Source: Chrysomallon squamiferum (Eukaryota; Mollusca; Gastropoda; Neomphalida; Peltospiridae). From it: a DNA stretch of 64,000 bases. The notes beneath the pieces were generated by a model that searched no databases, was not told the origin of the DNA, and saw only the letters and a program-made list of their open reading frames with translations. This document shows positions 26,386 through 38,619 of the stretch, piece after piece. A program made the translations under genes and the position numbers. Location of the stretch: contig CM022671.1 in NCBI GenBank assembly GCA_012295275.1, positions 6,371,565 through 6,435,564 on the forward strand, written 5' to 3'. Positions within the stretch are counted from its first letter, which is position 1, and each line of letters opens with the position of its first letter.

Positions 26386-27218
26386 ATGAGAGTCGTGCTA
26401 GTTCTAGCAATTGTCGTCGCTGTAGCTGTCACAAACAGTGACGCTAAATGGAGATTTCGTCGTGTATGGCAGGAAGCCAAACCTTACGTTATCAAAACAG
26501 CCATCGGTATCGCCATTGGAGCTCTTGGAAAAAGAAGTAACATATAAATTTTAAGTAGTGAATAAGTTTTAAAAAGTCAAACTACAACAACAATAACTGC
26601 TACCGCAATAACTACAACATCAACATCTGGTACCACTACTACATCTACAACAACAACTACTACTACTAGAATAATAATAATATTCGTTTTAATTTTGTAA
26701 AACATTTGTATACAGATTTGCAAATGATACGAATAAAATGCACAATCGAACACTAGAAGACGTGTGTATTAAATTACATTAAAAAAACAAACAAATATTA
26801 AAGTATATTTTTTTCTTCTTTTGTAGGTGTGGATGAAATTGATGCGAACAATGACGGTGAGATAGACAAAGACGAAATCGAGGCTATTCTAAGTAGTCGA
26901 CAAGCAGACGAACTTCTGCAGTTTGCTGATCGTGATGGTAAAGATTTATTTTTTAATCAAATTTTTTTATTTTTGTTTTGTTTTATTTCATTTTGTTAGT
27001 TAGTAAGATGTCTGTTTAAATAATTATTTTTCTGCGTTTGTATGTATACACTCGTACATTTTTATTGTTTCGTTTTAAAGAGCTTTCAAGAACAATTTTT
27101 TTTTTTAAATTTTTTTTTTAGTTTGTTAGTTAGTTTATTTCTTTGACTGTTTGTGTATACATGTGTAGACTCGTGCACTGATGTAGATTCACGTTGAAGT
27201 GTTTCCAAGCACACACAC

Positions 27219-27251
<33 letters not shown>

Positions 27252-27403
27252 GATACATACATACATATGGACAATAATACATACATATATGATGGATACA
27301 TTTAGTAATTTCTCTAACTTTGTTTACTAATTTACGTGTAGCTGACGAGATTGTCACCAAGGAAGAACTGCAGCAAATCTTCGATGAATTCAAACATCAG
27401 TAG
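26386..27403 (+). CDS. Peptide precursor copy 5
   Basis: Coding exons 26386-26536, 26827-26937 and 27342-27403 give 107 aa. Exon 2 begins at 26358. Signal peptide is 1-20 (...TNSDA). The predicted mature peptide is 21-47, begins KWRFRRVWQEAK, ends in a glycine/alanine-rich helix-like segment GIAIGAL, has about +5 net charge, and is followed by Gly-Lys-Arg. EF loops are DANNDGEIDKDE (56-67; an acidic residue at loop position 7) and DRDADEIVTKEE (85-96). The normal 3' UTR exon is degraded (from about 27,634; CATAAA replaces AATAAA). A chimeric substitute from about 27,924 supplies AATAAA at 27,988-27,993. Intron 1 holds the hAT relic. Confidence 0.8.
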
Positions 27404-28592
27404 TTGTAAGTTTGTAATAAAATACACGTTCAAATATTAATTAATCACATAATTATATTAATAACTAGTTGCACTGCAGCAAATTCTCGATGAAAATTGC
27501 GTTAACATTTGTATGTTGTATATATGTTTGTATAAATAAAATGTCGGGTTTAAACTGTTTATATTTATGAATTCGTGTTAAATATTCAAATTGCATTAGA
27601 AACCTTCACAGAAAGTCAATACATGCATTTCAGACTGTTTGATGTATGTGTCCAAACAGAAGACGGAGATGTAAACACATAAAGATTAAATGTAAAATGT
27701 TTTGTTTTATTTTATTTTATTGTTTGTTTGTTTATGTATTATTATTATGTATGTATGTATGTATGAATATAGGAATTTAATGTCGAGTAGCATAACCATG
27801 CAGTAAATATATTTATAAATTCATGAAGATAAATATTTAAATTTGACATTAACCTGAAAAAGTAAAAACCTTTATACAACACAGAAAATCAATTCACTAT
27901 TTTTTCTCTGTTTAAATCAGACTCAACCCCATTTTGATCAGCAAAATGTCGAAAAACAGTCCGCCACACTGGATCCTGTGAACCATCAATAAAGATTTTA
28001 TTCCATCCGAAATGGATGTACCTATAAACAGTTGGCTCTCTCTAAATCAATTTTTTTGAAAAATTTTTGAGATACGAGCTTGTTTGTTTTATTTTGGTGT
28101 TTTAAAAAAAAAAAAAAAAATATTTTATTCATTATTATTTTTTTTTTATTTTATCAAAATCATCGAGGTGTCGATGTCTTGTTAATTTGTTTTGATTCCG
28201 TTCTCTTAACAGTTTTTGTTTTCATTAAATATTAAAAAATCATAACAATAAAAATCGTGAAAAACGGCGTTCGATTATGCTGAATAGATTCCTTTAATAG
28301 AACATTCAGACCTTTTCAACTGGAGTCTTTTACAAATATCTCATATTTTAAAACAAAAAAAACAAACAAATAAATAAATAAATAAATAAATTCATGAAAT
28401 AAACAACCAACCAAACATCTGTCAAAAAACAAATAAAACAAGTCTATTAAGGTCAAAAAAGTAACATTTTATTGATAATGATGAAAAAAAGATATTTTAG
28501 TATACGAAATTAACTTTAAAATTTGAAAATAATTTTAAAAACCCTTTAATCTGAAAAAACCAGAATACAGAACAGGATTATACAAGTTCAGC

Positions 28593-28630
28593 TAAGAAAC
28601 GATGGAAGGAGGATTATCAACCTGAATAGC
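28593..28630 (+). pseudogene. MRPL18 last-exon scrap R5
   Basis: Only the last ~38 bases of the exon (AAACGATGGAAGGAGGATTA... ending in TAG). It is fused to TTCAGCTAAGAAAC spacer sequence at a shared AGAAAC, a microhomology junction. Confidence 0.75.
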
Positions 28631-29428
28631 AGAAATTTATTTAATTTTAGTGTGAATAATAAACATGATTAATTTACTTTAATCAATAAACCATAACTCA
28701 TGAGACAAAACACTGGTGTATTTGACGAGTTATATCAATTGTTTTTGTTTTTGATTTTCAAAACACAGGTAAAACCAGTATCTTAATTTATGCATAAGCT
28801 AAACAAGTTATAGCTGAAGAAAAAAATAAAAATAAAAAAATAAAATAAAAATTATAATAATAATAAACAAAATAATAATAATTAATGAATATAAAATGAA
28901 ATTCAATATTTTTAACAGCTAGAATGTGTGCCTGTCGAAAATCCTGGAAATAGTCTGTTTAAAGAAAAATTTCATGTCTTTTGCCTGAACTGCATATCTC
29001 TTCAGGACGTAACAGATAATTAACACAGCATTATTTAAAGAAATTATGATGTAAGATGAGATAATGATGTAAATACAAAGAGAGCATGAAAAATGATGCT
29101 ATTTCCACCTTATTTTGGAAAAACTGTCACCGAGGTGACAAATGGAGCTGAAATGTTTATGTGTACTCACCCTTCTTTTCTCAGTCTGTTTAAAATCACC
29201 ATTCTTTACTCACCACTTTCCTTTTTACCTCTGTTTCAAATATGCTGCCTTTTTGGACTTTATTTACAAATATAGTACACAGACACGTTTCTATATTTTA
29301 TATAAACTGTCGTACGAAGAGGAGAGTATGTCCCATGATCTTTCATGCACCAGTCGTGTTGCCCTGGTTCAGATGGGGGGAAATAGGACAATGATAATCA
29401 CGTCCACTGGAGTGGATCGATTCTGTTA

Positions 29429-29484
<56 letters not shown>

Positions 29485-29491
<7 letters not shown>

Positions 29492-29850
29492 AGGAAGTAT
29501 ACCTATATTGAACATTTGGCATGTCTCAGTCTCTAATTGTTTCAAAGGTGTTTTGCGACAATTGTGAAATTCCACCCGAATCCGTAAATGAAGATTCCGA
29601 ACCTGAAACCAGAGAGGAGAGCCCCATGCGTCACAATAATCCAACATTGGCACCACTAACGTCTCTCTAACCTCTCTGAAACTAGTACCAACAAATCCGG
29701 ATGGTCGATGCTTCTACAGATCTGTAAATAGACAAACACCACAACTTCAAAATACTGCCAGAGATGAGGATGGACATTCAGTTGTCTCCCGAGTTGACAC
29801 AGTCAAATATGCTGCTATCAAACATGACGATCAACTTATATGACGATCTG
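29485..29850 (+). pseudogene. Mobile-element relic with an OTU-protease-like segment
   Basis: One frame (about 29,545-29,670) reads FCDNCEIPPESVNEDSEPET. A second frame (about 29,670-29,838) reads KLVPTNPDGRCFYRSVNRQT and ends HDDQLI-stop. The motif Asp-Gly-Arg-Cys-Phe-x-Arg resembles the catalytic Asp-Gly-x-Cys of OTU cysteine proteases, which occur in some eukaryotic mobile elements. The start of the relic recurs, decayed, at about 8,981-9,100. It is broken by stops and a frame change. The element family was not identified. Confidence 0.4.
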
Positions 29851-30210
29851 GACAATATAACTGACATATTGAATATGTCATTTTGAATTGATGTTTATTC
29901 CTAACTTACTTTTTATTCTATGGTGCCACAGTCTCAATGACATGAAATATAATTAGGTTCAATATAAGAATCGACACGGTTCAAAATATGTCACGGAGGC
30001 CCTAAATTAAACTTTTGTCGATATTTTTTAATTGATCGATAAAACATGGATAGTATAAGTTAATTTTTTTTTATTTTTATTTTTTTACTTTACAAAGGTC
30101 TTAGGGTAATTACGACTAGACTGTTCTTCATCGATTCTATCTGGTCTGAGCAATGAAGGTCAGAAGTTAGAGGGATCAATATACATACGCATCCCCTTTA
30201 TTACTACTAC

Positions 30211-30277
<67 letters not shown>

Positions 30278-30343
30278 TTATCAGGTTAAGACAAATTTTT
30301 AACAAACGTAAACTGACCTTTACAATTCTTGTTACATTCACAG

Positions 30344-30493
30344 CTTAAGGAGTTCCTGGATGCATTTCAAGAGGGGGTAACTCTAGAAGAACCTGCTCAG
30401 ATTGTACCAAAATACGAGCCTGGGATTGACTACGACAGAAAAAATCGTTACGCAGAAAGGAGACGATGGAAGGAGGATTATCAACCTGAATAG
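30344..30493 (+). pseudogene. MRPL18 last-exon copy R6 (intact exon)
   Basis: A full 150-base copy with its intron 5 acceptor (ACATTCACAG) and an open frame from [20 protein letters not shown] through [10 protein letters not shown] to TAG. No other MRPL18 exons precede it, so it is not a gene by itself. It could serve only as an alternative terminal exon of the distant MRPL18. It marks the unit with peptide copy 6. Confidence 0.8.
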
Positions 30494-31020
30494 CAGAGAT
30501 TTAGATTTAATTTAAGTGTGAATATCAAACATGATTAATCAAATGAATAATGAAACATGATTAATTTACTGTATTCATGAAACAGACACTTTCTGTTAAC
30601 AGTTATATTCATGAAACAAACAGTTTGTTTGTTTTTTATTAAAAATAAATTGAAGTAAAATTTGATGCATAAATTTATTTTTGTTTTTTATCTGCATAAA
30701 TAAAATCTTGTCCCTAGTTATCTCCCCTCTCGAAAATTGATCACTGCTGGTTTTATTGCCTGTCATCTTATGGTGTTTACAGATTGTTAATGTTTTTATA
30801 TTTCTAACAAAATCAGCAGGACTGAATAATAATACAAAAAACTGTCATGTGTGAAAAGAAAAGACAGATAAAAAGCCCATTAGCATCACAGGTGGAGTTA
30901 TCTGCGTTACTTCCTACATTAACATTCTGTGATGCTAAAAGATAAACACTTCATGTCTGCACCATGCTTGAACTGCACATCTGTCCAGGACATAACAGAT
31001 AATTAACACAACATTAATAA

Positions 31021-31171
31021 ACAAATTATGATAATAAGATGAGATAATAATGTAATTACAAGCAGTGCATGAATCCAGTGTGTGAAATCCTGGTGAAGTT
31101 TAAAATAAATAGAGTCACTTAGCTGCATTTTAGACCATTTACTGTTGTAAGTCTGCAGAGAAAACGACAAT
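31021..31171 (+). promoter_or_regulatory. Promoter and exon 1 of copy 6
   Basis: TATA-like TTTAAAATAAATAG lies at 31099-31112 and exon 1 ends at 31171 before GTAAGT. Upstream is ATGATAATAAGATGAGATAA. Confidence 0.55.
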
Positions 31172-31731
31172 GTAAGTAAAACTATTTTTTTAAATAGGTC
31201 TTTAATTCTTATTTTTTTCTCCTTTCTCTGAAATAAATAATTTTATCTTAAATATTTTTCTTCATTGTACTTCTATTTTCAGTGAATTTTATCTCTGACA
31301 AATGTATTCCGAAGAATATTTTATTTTATTTTCATATATATATATATATGTATGTATAGATATATAGATATATAGATATATTAAATTATTACTGAGTAAT
31401 TCTTGAAATTTATAGATAGTACTAACTTTGAATAATTATAATAAAAAATAAATAATAAAATTAGCGTTTAATTAAATTCACACGATCTGGATTATGTATT
31501 AAAATAGTGTCATTTTCATACCGAGTTAGCTCCCTTTGCAAAGCGTCCTCTGATTTCCTCCTATCTTCAATTTACGATCACGTTCCGTTCCGCTAATTCG
31601 TCGTAAGCTGAATATCTGTTATTTGTGTTTATATAAACACGTTATCTCAACCTAAGTCATCCATATATTACTATTATTATTATTATTATTACTGTCTTTT
31701 TAGTAAACACTTTTATTGGTTTAAATCAAAG

Positions 31732-32515
31732 ATGAGACTCGTGTTGGTTCTAGCAGTTGTCGTCGCTGTAGCTGTCACAAACAGTGATGCTTGGAGATTA
31801 CGTCGTGCATGGCGCAGAGTTGTTCGTTACATTTTGAAACCACGGATCCATTACTACCCTTGGACATATATTCCTGCTGGAAAAAGAAGTATAAACAAGT
31901 TTTATATAGTGAATATAAACATCGAAAAACAACAACAAGTACTACTGCTACTGCAACTACTACTACTTCAACATCTATTAATACAACTACAACAAACAAC
32001 AAAAGTTACTGCTAGAATAATAATAAATCGTTTTAATTTGGTATTTTTATTATTATTATTAAATGGCGTATGTATTATTATTATTATTATTATTTTTATT
32101 ATTTTATTATTTTTATTATTTTTTTATTTTATTTTACTTTATTTATTTTTAATTTTTATTATTATTATTGTTATTATTATTATTTATTATTTTTAATTTT
32201 TTTTAATTTTTTTTAGGTGTGGATGAAATTGATGTGAACAATGACGGTGTGATAGACAAAGACGAAATCGAGGCTATTCTAAGTAGTCGAGAAGCAGACG
32301 AACTTCTGCAGTTTGCTGATCGTGATGGTGAAGATTTATTATTTTATTTTCATTTTTATTTATATTTTATTTTTATTTATATTTACATACATACATATAT
32401 ATGATGGATACATTTTTTAAATTCTCTAATTTTGTTTTCTAATTTACGTGTAGCTGACGAGATTGTCACCAAGGAAGAATTGCAGAAAATCCTCGATGAA
32501 TTAGAACATCAATAG
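31732..32515 (+). CDS. Peptide precursor copy 6 (aromatic/Pro-rich mature peptide)
   Basis: Coding exons 31732-31888, 32217-32327 and 32454-32515 give 109 aa. Exon 2 begins at 31704. 3' UTR exon from 32798; AATAAA at 32862-32867. Signal peptide is 1-20. The predicted mature peptide is 21-49, begins WRLRRAWRRVVRYILK and ends HYYPWTYIPA before Gly-Lys-Arg (50-52). It carries about +8 charge and has two prolines and many Tyr/Trp in its second half, unlike the hydrophobic helix-like tail of the other copies. EF loops are DVNNDGVIDKDE (58-69) and DRDADEIVTKEE (87-98). The donor after exon 2 is GTATAA instead of GTAATA. Open frames continuing past the donor run into (TTA)n and are not used. Confidence 0.82.
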
Positions 32516-32884
32516 TTGTAAGTTTGTAATAAAATACAAGTACAAATATTAATTAATGACATAATTATATTAATAACTAAAGAAACTGCTTAATTAAAAA
32601 ACTAAATACACAAACGAAAAGAAGAAAAACAAAAAATTAGTTTAAACTGCTTTAGATCGTTGTATGTGTACAAATATGAATTTTAATGTCGAGTTTATAA
32701 CCCATGCATTAAATATATTTATGAATTCGTGTTAAATATTTAAATGTCACACAAGTAGAAATCTGAAAACATAAAGTTAATATTTTCTTTGTTTCAGACT
32801 CACCCAAGTTTGACCAGCAAAATGTCCAGAGAGAAAACGGAGATGTGAACACATTGAAAACAATAAAGATGAAACCTCTCTAAA

Positions 32885-33444
32885 ATCAGTTTTAAGTTTT
32901 TATTTTGTTTTATTTTATTTATTTATTTATTTATTATTATTATTGATGTTGTTGTTGTTGTTGTTGTTGTTATTATTATTATTATTATTAGTAGTAGTAG
33001 TAACAGTATTACTACTATTTTATCAGTACTGATATCGGTTTATATGTTAACAGTAGATAAATATCACACATGTATGTGAGTATGGCTGTTGGTGCGTTTG
33101 TGTAAGAGAAATTATATGGAATAAATGAGAAATATTTTAAATAAATAATACATAAACAAACAAACAAACAAACAAACAAACAAGGTGATATGAAAAAGGA
33201 ATAGACTTGAATTTGATCAGGATCCACGCTAATCTGATATATATCAAATTTTATTACTAAATGATTCATTTGTTATTACTGCTACTACCTCTGTTAATAG
33301 ATCTTTAGTAGATATTTTTTAACTGTTCAATAAAACTTAGAGTTTGTAAGCTAAACTTTTTTAACATGAAACAACTGCCAACTACGACTAGATTGTTCTT
33401 CTTTGATTCTGAAGGTCAGAAGTTCACGTTACGCACATTTTCCC

Positions 33445-33490
<46 letters not shown>

Positions 33491-33530
33491 AATTTGTCAG
33501 GTGATGACATTTTTTTTAACAATTTCATAG
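32885..33530. repeat. Array spacer 6 (short)
   Basis: The shortest spacer. It has (TTG)n/(TTA)n/(TAG)n runs at about 32,936-33,020, an AAAC run near 33,150, a segment (about 33,305-33,440) related to 30,018-30,190 of spacer 5, and (TTA)n at about 33,450-33,490 ending at a TCAGGTGATGA motif. Most of the conserved block present in spacers 1-5 is deleted. No gene is seen. Confidence 0.65.
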
Positions 33531-33680
33531 CTTAATGCGTCTCTGGATGCATTTCAAGAGGAGGTAACTCTAGAAGAACCTGCTCAGATCATACCAGAAT
33601 ACCAGCCTGGGATTGACTACGACAGAAAAAATCGTTACGCAGAAAGGAAACGATGGAAGGAGAATTATCAACCAGAATGG
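33531..33680 (+). pseudogene. MRPL18 last-exon copy R7 (stop lost)
   Basis: Full-length exon copy with an acceptor (TTTCATAG). The frame is open, but the terminal TAG is TGG at 33678-33680, so reading would continue into former 3' UTR. The exon start reads LNASLDAFQEEVTLEEP, altered from [11 protein letters not shown]. It marks the unit with peptide copy 7. Confidence 0.8.
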
Positions 33681-33817
33681 CAGAAATTTAGATTTAATTT
33701 TAGTGTGAATATCAAACATGATTAATTTACTGTAATCAAGTAAATTTCTGTCAGTTATAATCATGAGACAAACACGTGTTTAATTAATATAGTTAAATTG
33801 GAGTACATATATATATA

Positions 33818-33852
<35 letters not shown>

Positions 33853-34276
33853 CAAACCAGTATCACATTTATACATAAACTAAGCAACTTACAGCTTAGG
33901 TCCTCAATCTGCAGAAATCAAGTCTTGTTCACAGTTATCTCCCCTCTCAGAGAGTGATCATTGCTGGTTTTTATTGCTGATGATGTTCTGCTTCTAACGA
34001 AATCAGCAGAACTGACTAATAATGGAAAAGCTGTCGTGTGTGAAAAAGAACAAAACAATCCATTAGCATAACAAGTTGAGCTAACTGTGTCACATCCTGG
34101 ATTAATATCCAGTGCTGCTAAAAGAAAAACACAATTACGTTCACACCACGTCTGATCTGTACAGGACATAACAGATAATTAACACAATATGAATTAAAGA
34201 AATAATGATGAAAAGATGAGATAATGGTGTAAATTACAAAGAATGTGTAAATCCAAAGTGTGAAATCCTGGTGAAG

Positions 34277-34349
34277 TTTAAAATAAATAGAGTCGCTTAG
34301 CTGCATTTTAAACCATTTATTGTTGTAAGACGGCAGAGAAAACAACAAT
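34277..34349 (+). promoter_or_regulatory. Promoter and exon 1 of copy 7 (pseudogene)
   Basis: TATA-like TTTAAAATAAATAG lies at 34277-34290 and exon 1 ends at 34349 with GTAAGT. The core is intact although the coding part is broken. Confidence 0.5.
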
Positions 34350-34884
34350 GTAAGTAAAACTGTTTTTATACTTAAAGCCTATTATTATGGTCTATTTTAT
34401 TTATTTTATTATTCTGAAATAAAGAGCGTGATGGATTTTATCTTAAATCTTTGTGTTCACTGTCACTGCCATGTTTAATCATTCTATCTTTAAGTAATTA
34501 TAAATGTTTATTTATTTATTTATTTATTTATTTATTTGGTCCCATCATGATTGACGTGTAATTCATGAAATTTATTAATAATATTTATTCTGAATAATAA
34601 TAATAAATAATAATAATAAAAAAGACGAGTTATTAAAAAAATCATAATAAAAAAAAAACAAAAATACCGTTAAGGTGAAGAATAATTCTTCCCGTGTAAG
34701 CTCCCTTTAAAATGCTCTTGATTTCCTCCCGTTTCATTGTAGTCATCAACTTAAAACTAAAAAGTCGATCTGGAAAAGATGGATATCTGTTAATTTTTGT
34801 ATTTGTTTTTTAAAAAAAAAAAAGTCATACAAATGTATTTTTCTATTGTTGTTTACTGAGGTTTTGAAGAAGACATTCTTCCCG

Positions 34885-34930
<46 letters not shown>

Positions 34931-34937
34931 TTTTTTT

Positions 34938-34973
<36 letters not shown>

Positions 34974-35682
34974 CTAAACCCTTTTAGTTACAAAGTGATT
35001 TATTTTATTTATTTATTTATCACTGAGACGTCGTTCTAGTTTTGTTGTCGGAGAATCAAACCAGTGATGCGTTATTAGAGTCGTGGCATCAACTCAAACC
35101 TTTCGTTATTAAAGCAGGCATCCAATACCCAGTTTCGGTTGTTGGAAAAAGAAGTAATAAACACGTTTTAAAATGTACTGAAAATAAACGACATCAAAAT
35201 CAACAAAAACAAGTATTATTAATACAACAACAACTAGTATTACTACAATAATAATAATTATGTTTTAATTTTGTAAGATCTCTGCATACGATTTGAAAAT
35301 GACACCAATAAAATCCACAATCGAAGATTACAGGGACACACATGTGCATATTAAATAACATTTTAAAAAACAACATATTTATTTTTTTTTTTTTTTTTTT
35401 TAGGTATGGATGAAATTGATGTGAACAATGACGGTGTGATAGACAAAGACGAAATCGAGGCTATTCTAAGTAGTCGACAAGCAGACGAACTTCTGCAGTT
35501 TGCTGATCGTGATGGTGAAGATTTATTTTTTTGTTTTGTTTTGTTTTATTTCATTTTGTTAGTTAATAAGATGTCTGTTTAATTAATTATTTTTCTGTGT
35601 TTGTATATAACCACTCGTACATTTTTATTGTTTCATTTTAAAGAGCTTTCAAGTACAATGTATCCACACACACACACACACA

Positions 35683-35721
<39 letters not shown>

Positions 35722-35892
35722 ATAGAGAGATAAACACACAGAGAGAGAGCACATACACACATATTTAACTTGAAAATATTTGATGATACTGTTATAATTT
35801 CTCTAACATTGTTTATTAATTTACGTGTAGCTGATGAGATTGTCACCACGGAAGAACTACAGGAAACCCTCGATGAATTCAAACATCAATAG
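34974..35892 (+). pseudogene. Peptide precursor copy 7, start codon and signal peptide lost
   Basis: Exon 2 (34974-35153) aligns with the other copies, but the start codon is CTG (ACTGAGACGTCG) and the signal-peptide stretch is frame-shifted. The mature-peptide region still reads HQLKPFVIKAGIQ and ends VVGKR. Exons 3 (35404-35514) and 4 (35831-35892) are fully open with EF loops DVNNDGVIDKDE and DRDADEIVTTEE. 3' UTR exon from 36117 with AATAAA at 36181-36186. Without a signal peptide a secreted product is not expected. Confidence 0.85.
35665..35717. repeat. (CA)n microsatellite in intron 3 of copy 7
   Basis: A nearly continuous CA tract between the two EF-hand exons. Confidence 0.85.
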
Positions 35893-36247
35893 TTGTAAGT
35901 TTGTAATAAAATATTAATATTAATTAATCATATAACTATATTAATAAGTAGGGAAACTGTGTACTTAAAGAAGAAAGCAGATAAAAATTGCGTTTGTTTG
36001 TATGTATGTATAACCCATGCACTAAATATATTTATGAATTCCTGTTAAATATTTAAATGACATTACAAATAGAAATCTGAACACAGAAAGTCAGTACACT
36101 ATTTTCTTTGTTTCAGACTCACCCAAGTTTGACCAGCAAAATGTCCAGAGAGAAGACGGAGACGTGGATACATTGAAAACAATAAAGATGAAACCTGTTT
36201 TATTTTATTTTATTGTTTGTTTGTTTATTTAATCATCATCATCATCA

Positions 36248-36321
<74 letters not shown>

Positions 36322-36787
36322 TTATCAAACAAACAAATCAAACATACGAGATGACATGAAGATGAGAAGTTTTTTGTAGGAATTAACTTGAATTTGATCA
36401 AACTAATCTGAAGAAGTAAACAGAACAGTTTATACAAGTTCAGCTAAAAAAATGGTGTAAAAGAGAATCATTTCACAACTTAGATTTACCAGTCTGTTTA
36501 AATCAAATCAAGAACGGTAACCCATGCCATTCCTTCCGTGTAACTGGACGAGTTGTCTTTGCATGCAGGTTAGAGACAGCCACCTGTTTATACAGATGTC
36601 GATAAAACAGTCCGCCACAGAGACTGGATCCTGCAAACCTTCCATATTAGACGAGTTTTATTCCATCCCAGAATCGTCTACCACGTCAAATTTGTTTGAT
36701 TTAAAAATGATTGGCTGTTATTTTAGTATATAATAACATTTTATTTGAAAAAAAAAAATTTTTTTACTATGTAAAGAGATACGGTTG

Positions 36788-36831
<44 letters not shown>

Positions 36832-37601
36832 CGGTTCAGCTCGATTGATAGAATAAGTGCTTATGGTAGATTGATTCATTTATTATTATTATTATTATTA
36901 TTATTTTATCACGTGACAAATCGTCTAAACGTCATCACAAATTTGTTTTTTTTTTTTTTTTTTTTTTTTTTTTGAAAAATAACACTTCTGTCATTTATGT
37001 CACTGTAATATTTTGTTTTCATTATTTCAGAATATTAAAAAAAAAATAAATAAAAAAAAAAAAATAAATAAAAAAAAATCGTGAAAAACGAAAACGTTCG
37101 ATTATGCTGAATAGATTATTTAAGTGGAACTTTCAGACCTATCTCCTTTCACATTCTGCCTTGTCTTTTACAAATATCTCCGTATTTATTGTTTAATTGC
37201 CATTTGAAATGAAACGGTTCTGCCCGATTCGTGAAAAATAACCCCTTAGGAACGATAACTCTGTATGGTCGTCTGCAGTCGTAAACATCAAAATAATATT
37301 CACGAATGATAACCCTTACTCAGGAATTATCTCATGTTCATCTGTCAATTAAAACATAATATTTACTTTAATAAGTCTACCTCTATTAAGGTCTTCATAA
37401 AAATAACATTTTATTGGATAGATAATGCAAATTTGATAAAGATTTCTCTTAGTATACGTTTTTGGGTCTTAAGGTTGACTTTAAAAATAACTTAAAAATA
37501 ATTAAAAAACCCCATTAAATTCCGATATACGGAAAATAATGGTTACTGAAAACTTTGAAATTCGATATCTTTTCGATTATTATAGATATCTTCAAAACTT
37601 A

Positions 37602-37634
<33 letters not shown>

Positions 37635-38619
37635 GGGATTGGTTTTCTTTTAATTGATATAGAATACATGTTCATTTAACAATTTAAAAATTGCATTTCT
37701 GCCATCCGTTCTCTTCATACCTTCTTCATCCATCCTTCATTTTATATACCTACCCCACCTCCTACTCAGAAGCAAGTCATGCTTTTGGATGTCACTGTTT
37801 GACTTCATAATGCATGCAAAAGAGGATGACAGGGTACACACATGTGGATATCAATTTTATTTATTTATTTATTTATTAGCTGGGGAACTCACTATATATA
37901 ATCTGTCGTTCACTGCTAACTCCCTGTATAACCAGAATAATAATACATAACCAAATTGTAATTATAAACTTGATTCACTCGGACAATAACATTTGATTGA
38001 TTTTTATGTTCTGTTTGCAGTTTTCACAGTGAAACAGAGTAAACTGCCCTTGGGATCAATATATATATATATATATAAAAATAAAAAAATAAAAAAAAAA
38101 TAAAAAAAAAACTGAACGGAATACAACAGTCTTAATATGACAAATCAATTTAAGCTCATTAATATTTCTTCCTGTGTTTCTTATTTCAGGGTCGTGCATG
38201 AACTTTGGTGTACAGGGTTATAGTTTATTTAAAAATGTATTATTCGATTTTGTCTGAAATATCAAAATATTTCTATAATATCTGAATAAGTAATGTTTTT
38301 ATATATATATAAATATACATACATACATACATACATATATATATATTAATGATAGAGAAGAAGAAGAAAAACAAATAGCTGGATATAAAGACGATAAATA
38401 AAATTTTAAAGCCAGTGTAAAACAAATAGCTGGATATAAAGAACATGATAAATTTTGTTTGTCGAAAAATTTTAAAATTTACAGTTCTTTCTTTACAACA
38501 ATTCAAAAAATTTTCATCTGAAAACCACTGGATGACGTCAATTTTTGTAAAAGTTTCACGTATTTTTTTAAATAAGAGAATTTAATTCGTTCCGTTAAAT
38601 CCACAAATTTTTTGAACAA

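Larger units (their letters stand above)
27955..30343. repeat. Array spacer 5 (composite)
   Basis: The first part (about 27,955-28,600) matches the block at 36,600-37,200 (GTCCGCCAC...GGATCCTG; GTGAAAAACG...TTCGATTATG), then joins a fragment of MRPL18 exon 6 at 28,593. 28,630-29,090 is AT-rich unit sequence similar to the promoter-side flank of the peptide genes. 29,090-29,430 is another copy of the conserved spacer block. (TTA)n/(TAG)n follows at about 29,431-29,490, then an OTU-like mobile-element relic, AT-rich DNA, and (TTA)n at about 30,212-30,278. Confidence 0.65.

Noticed and set aside
31732-32196. 154-aa read-through form of peptide copy 6
   Set aside because: It continues past the GTATAA donor into (TTA)n; splicing to exon 3 at 32,217 restores the EF-hand pro-region as in all copies.
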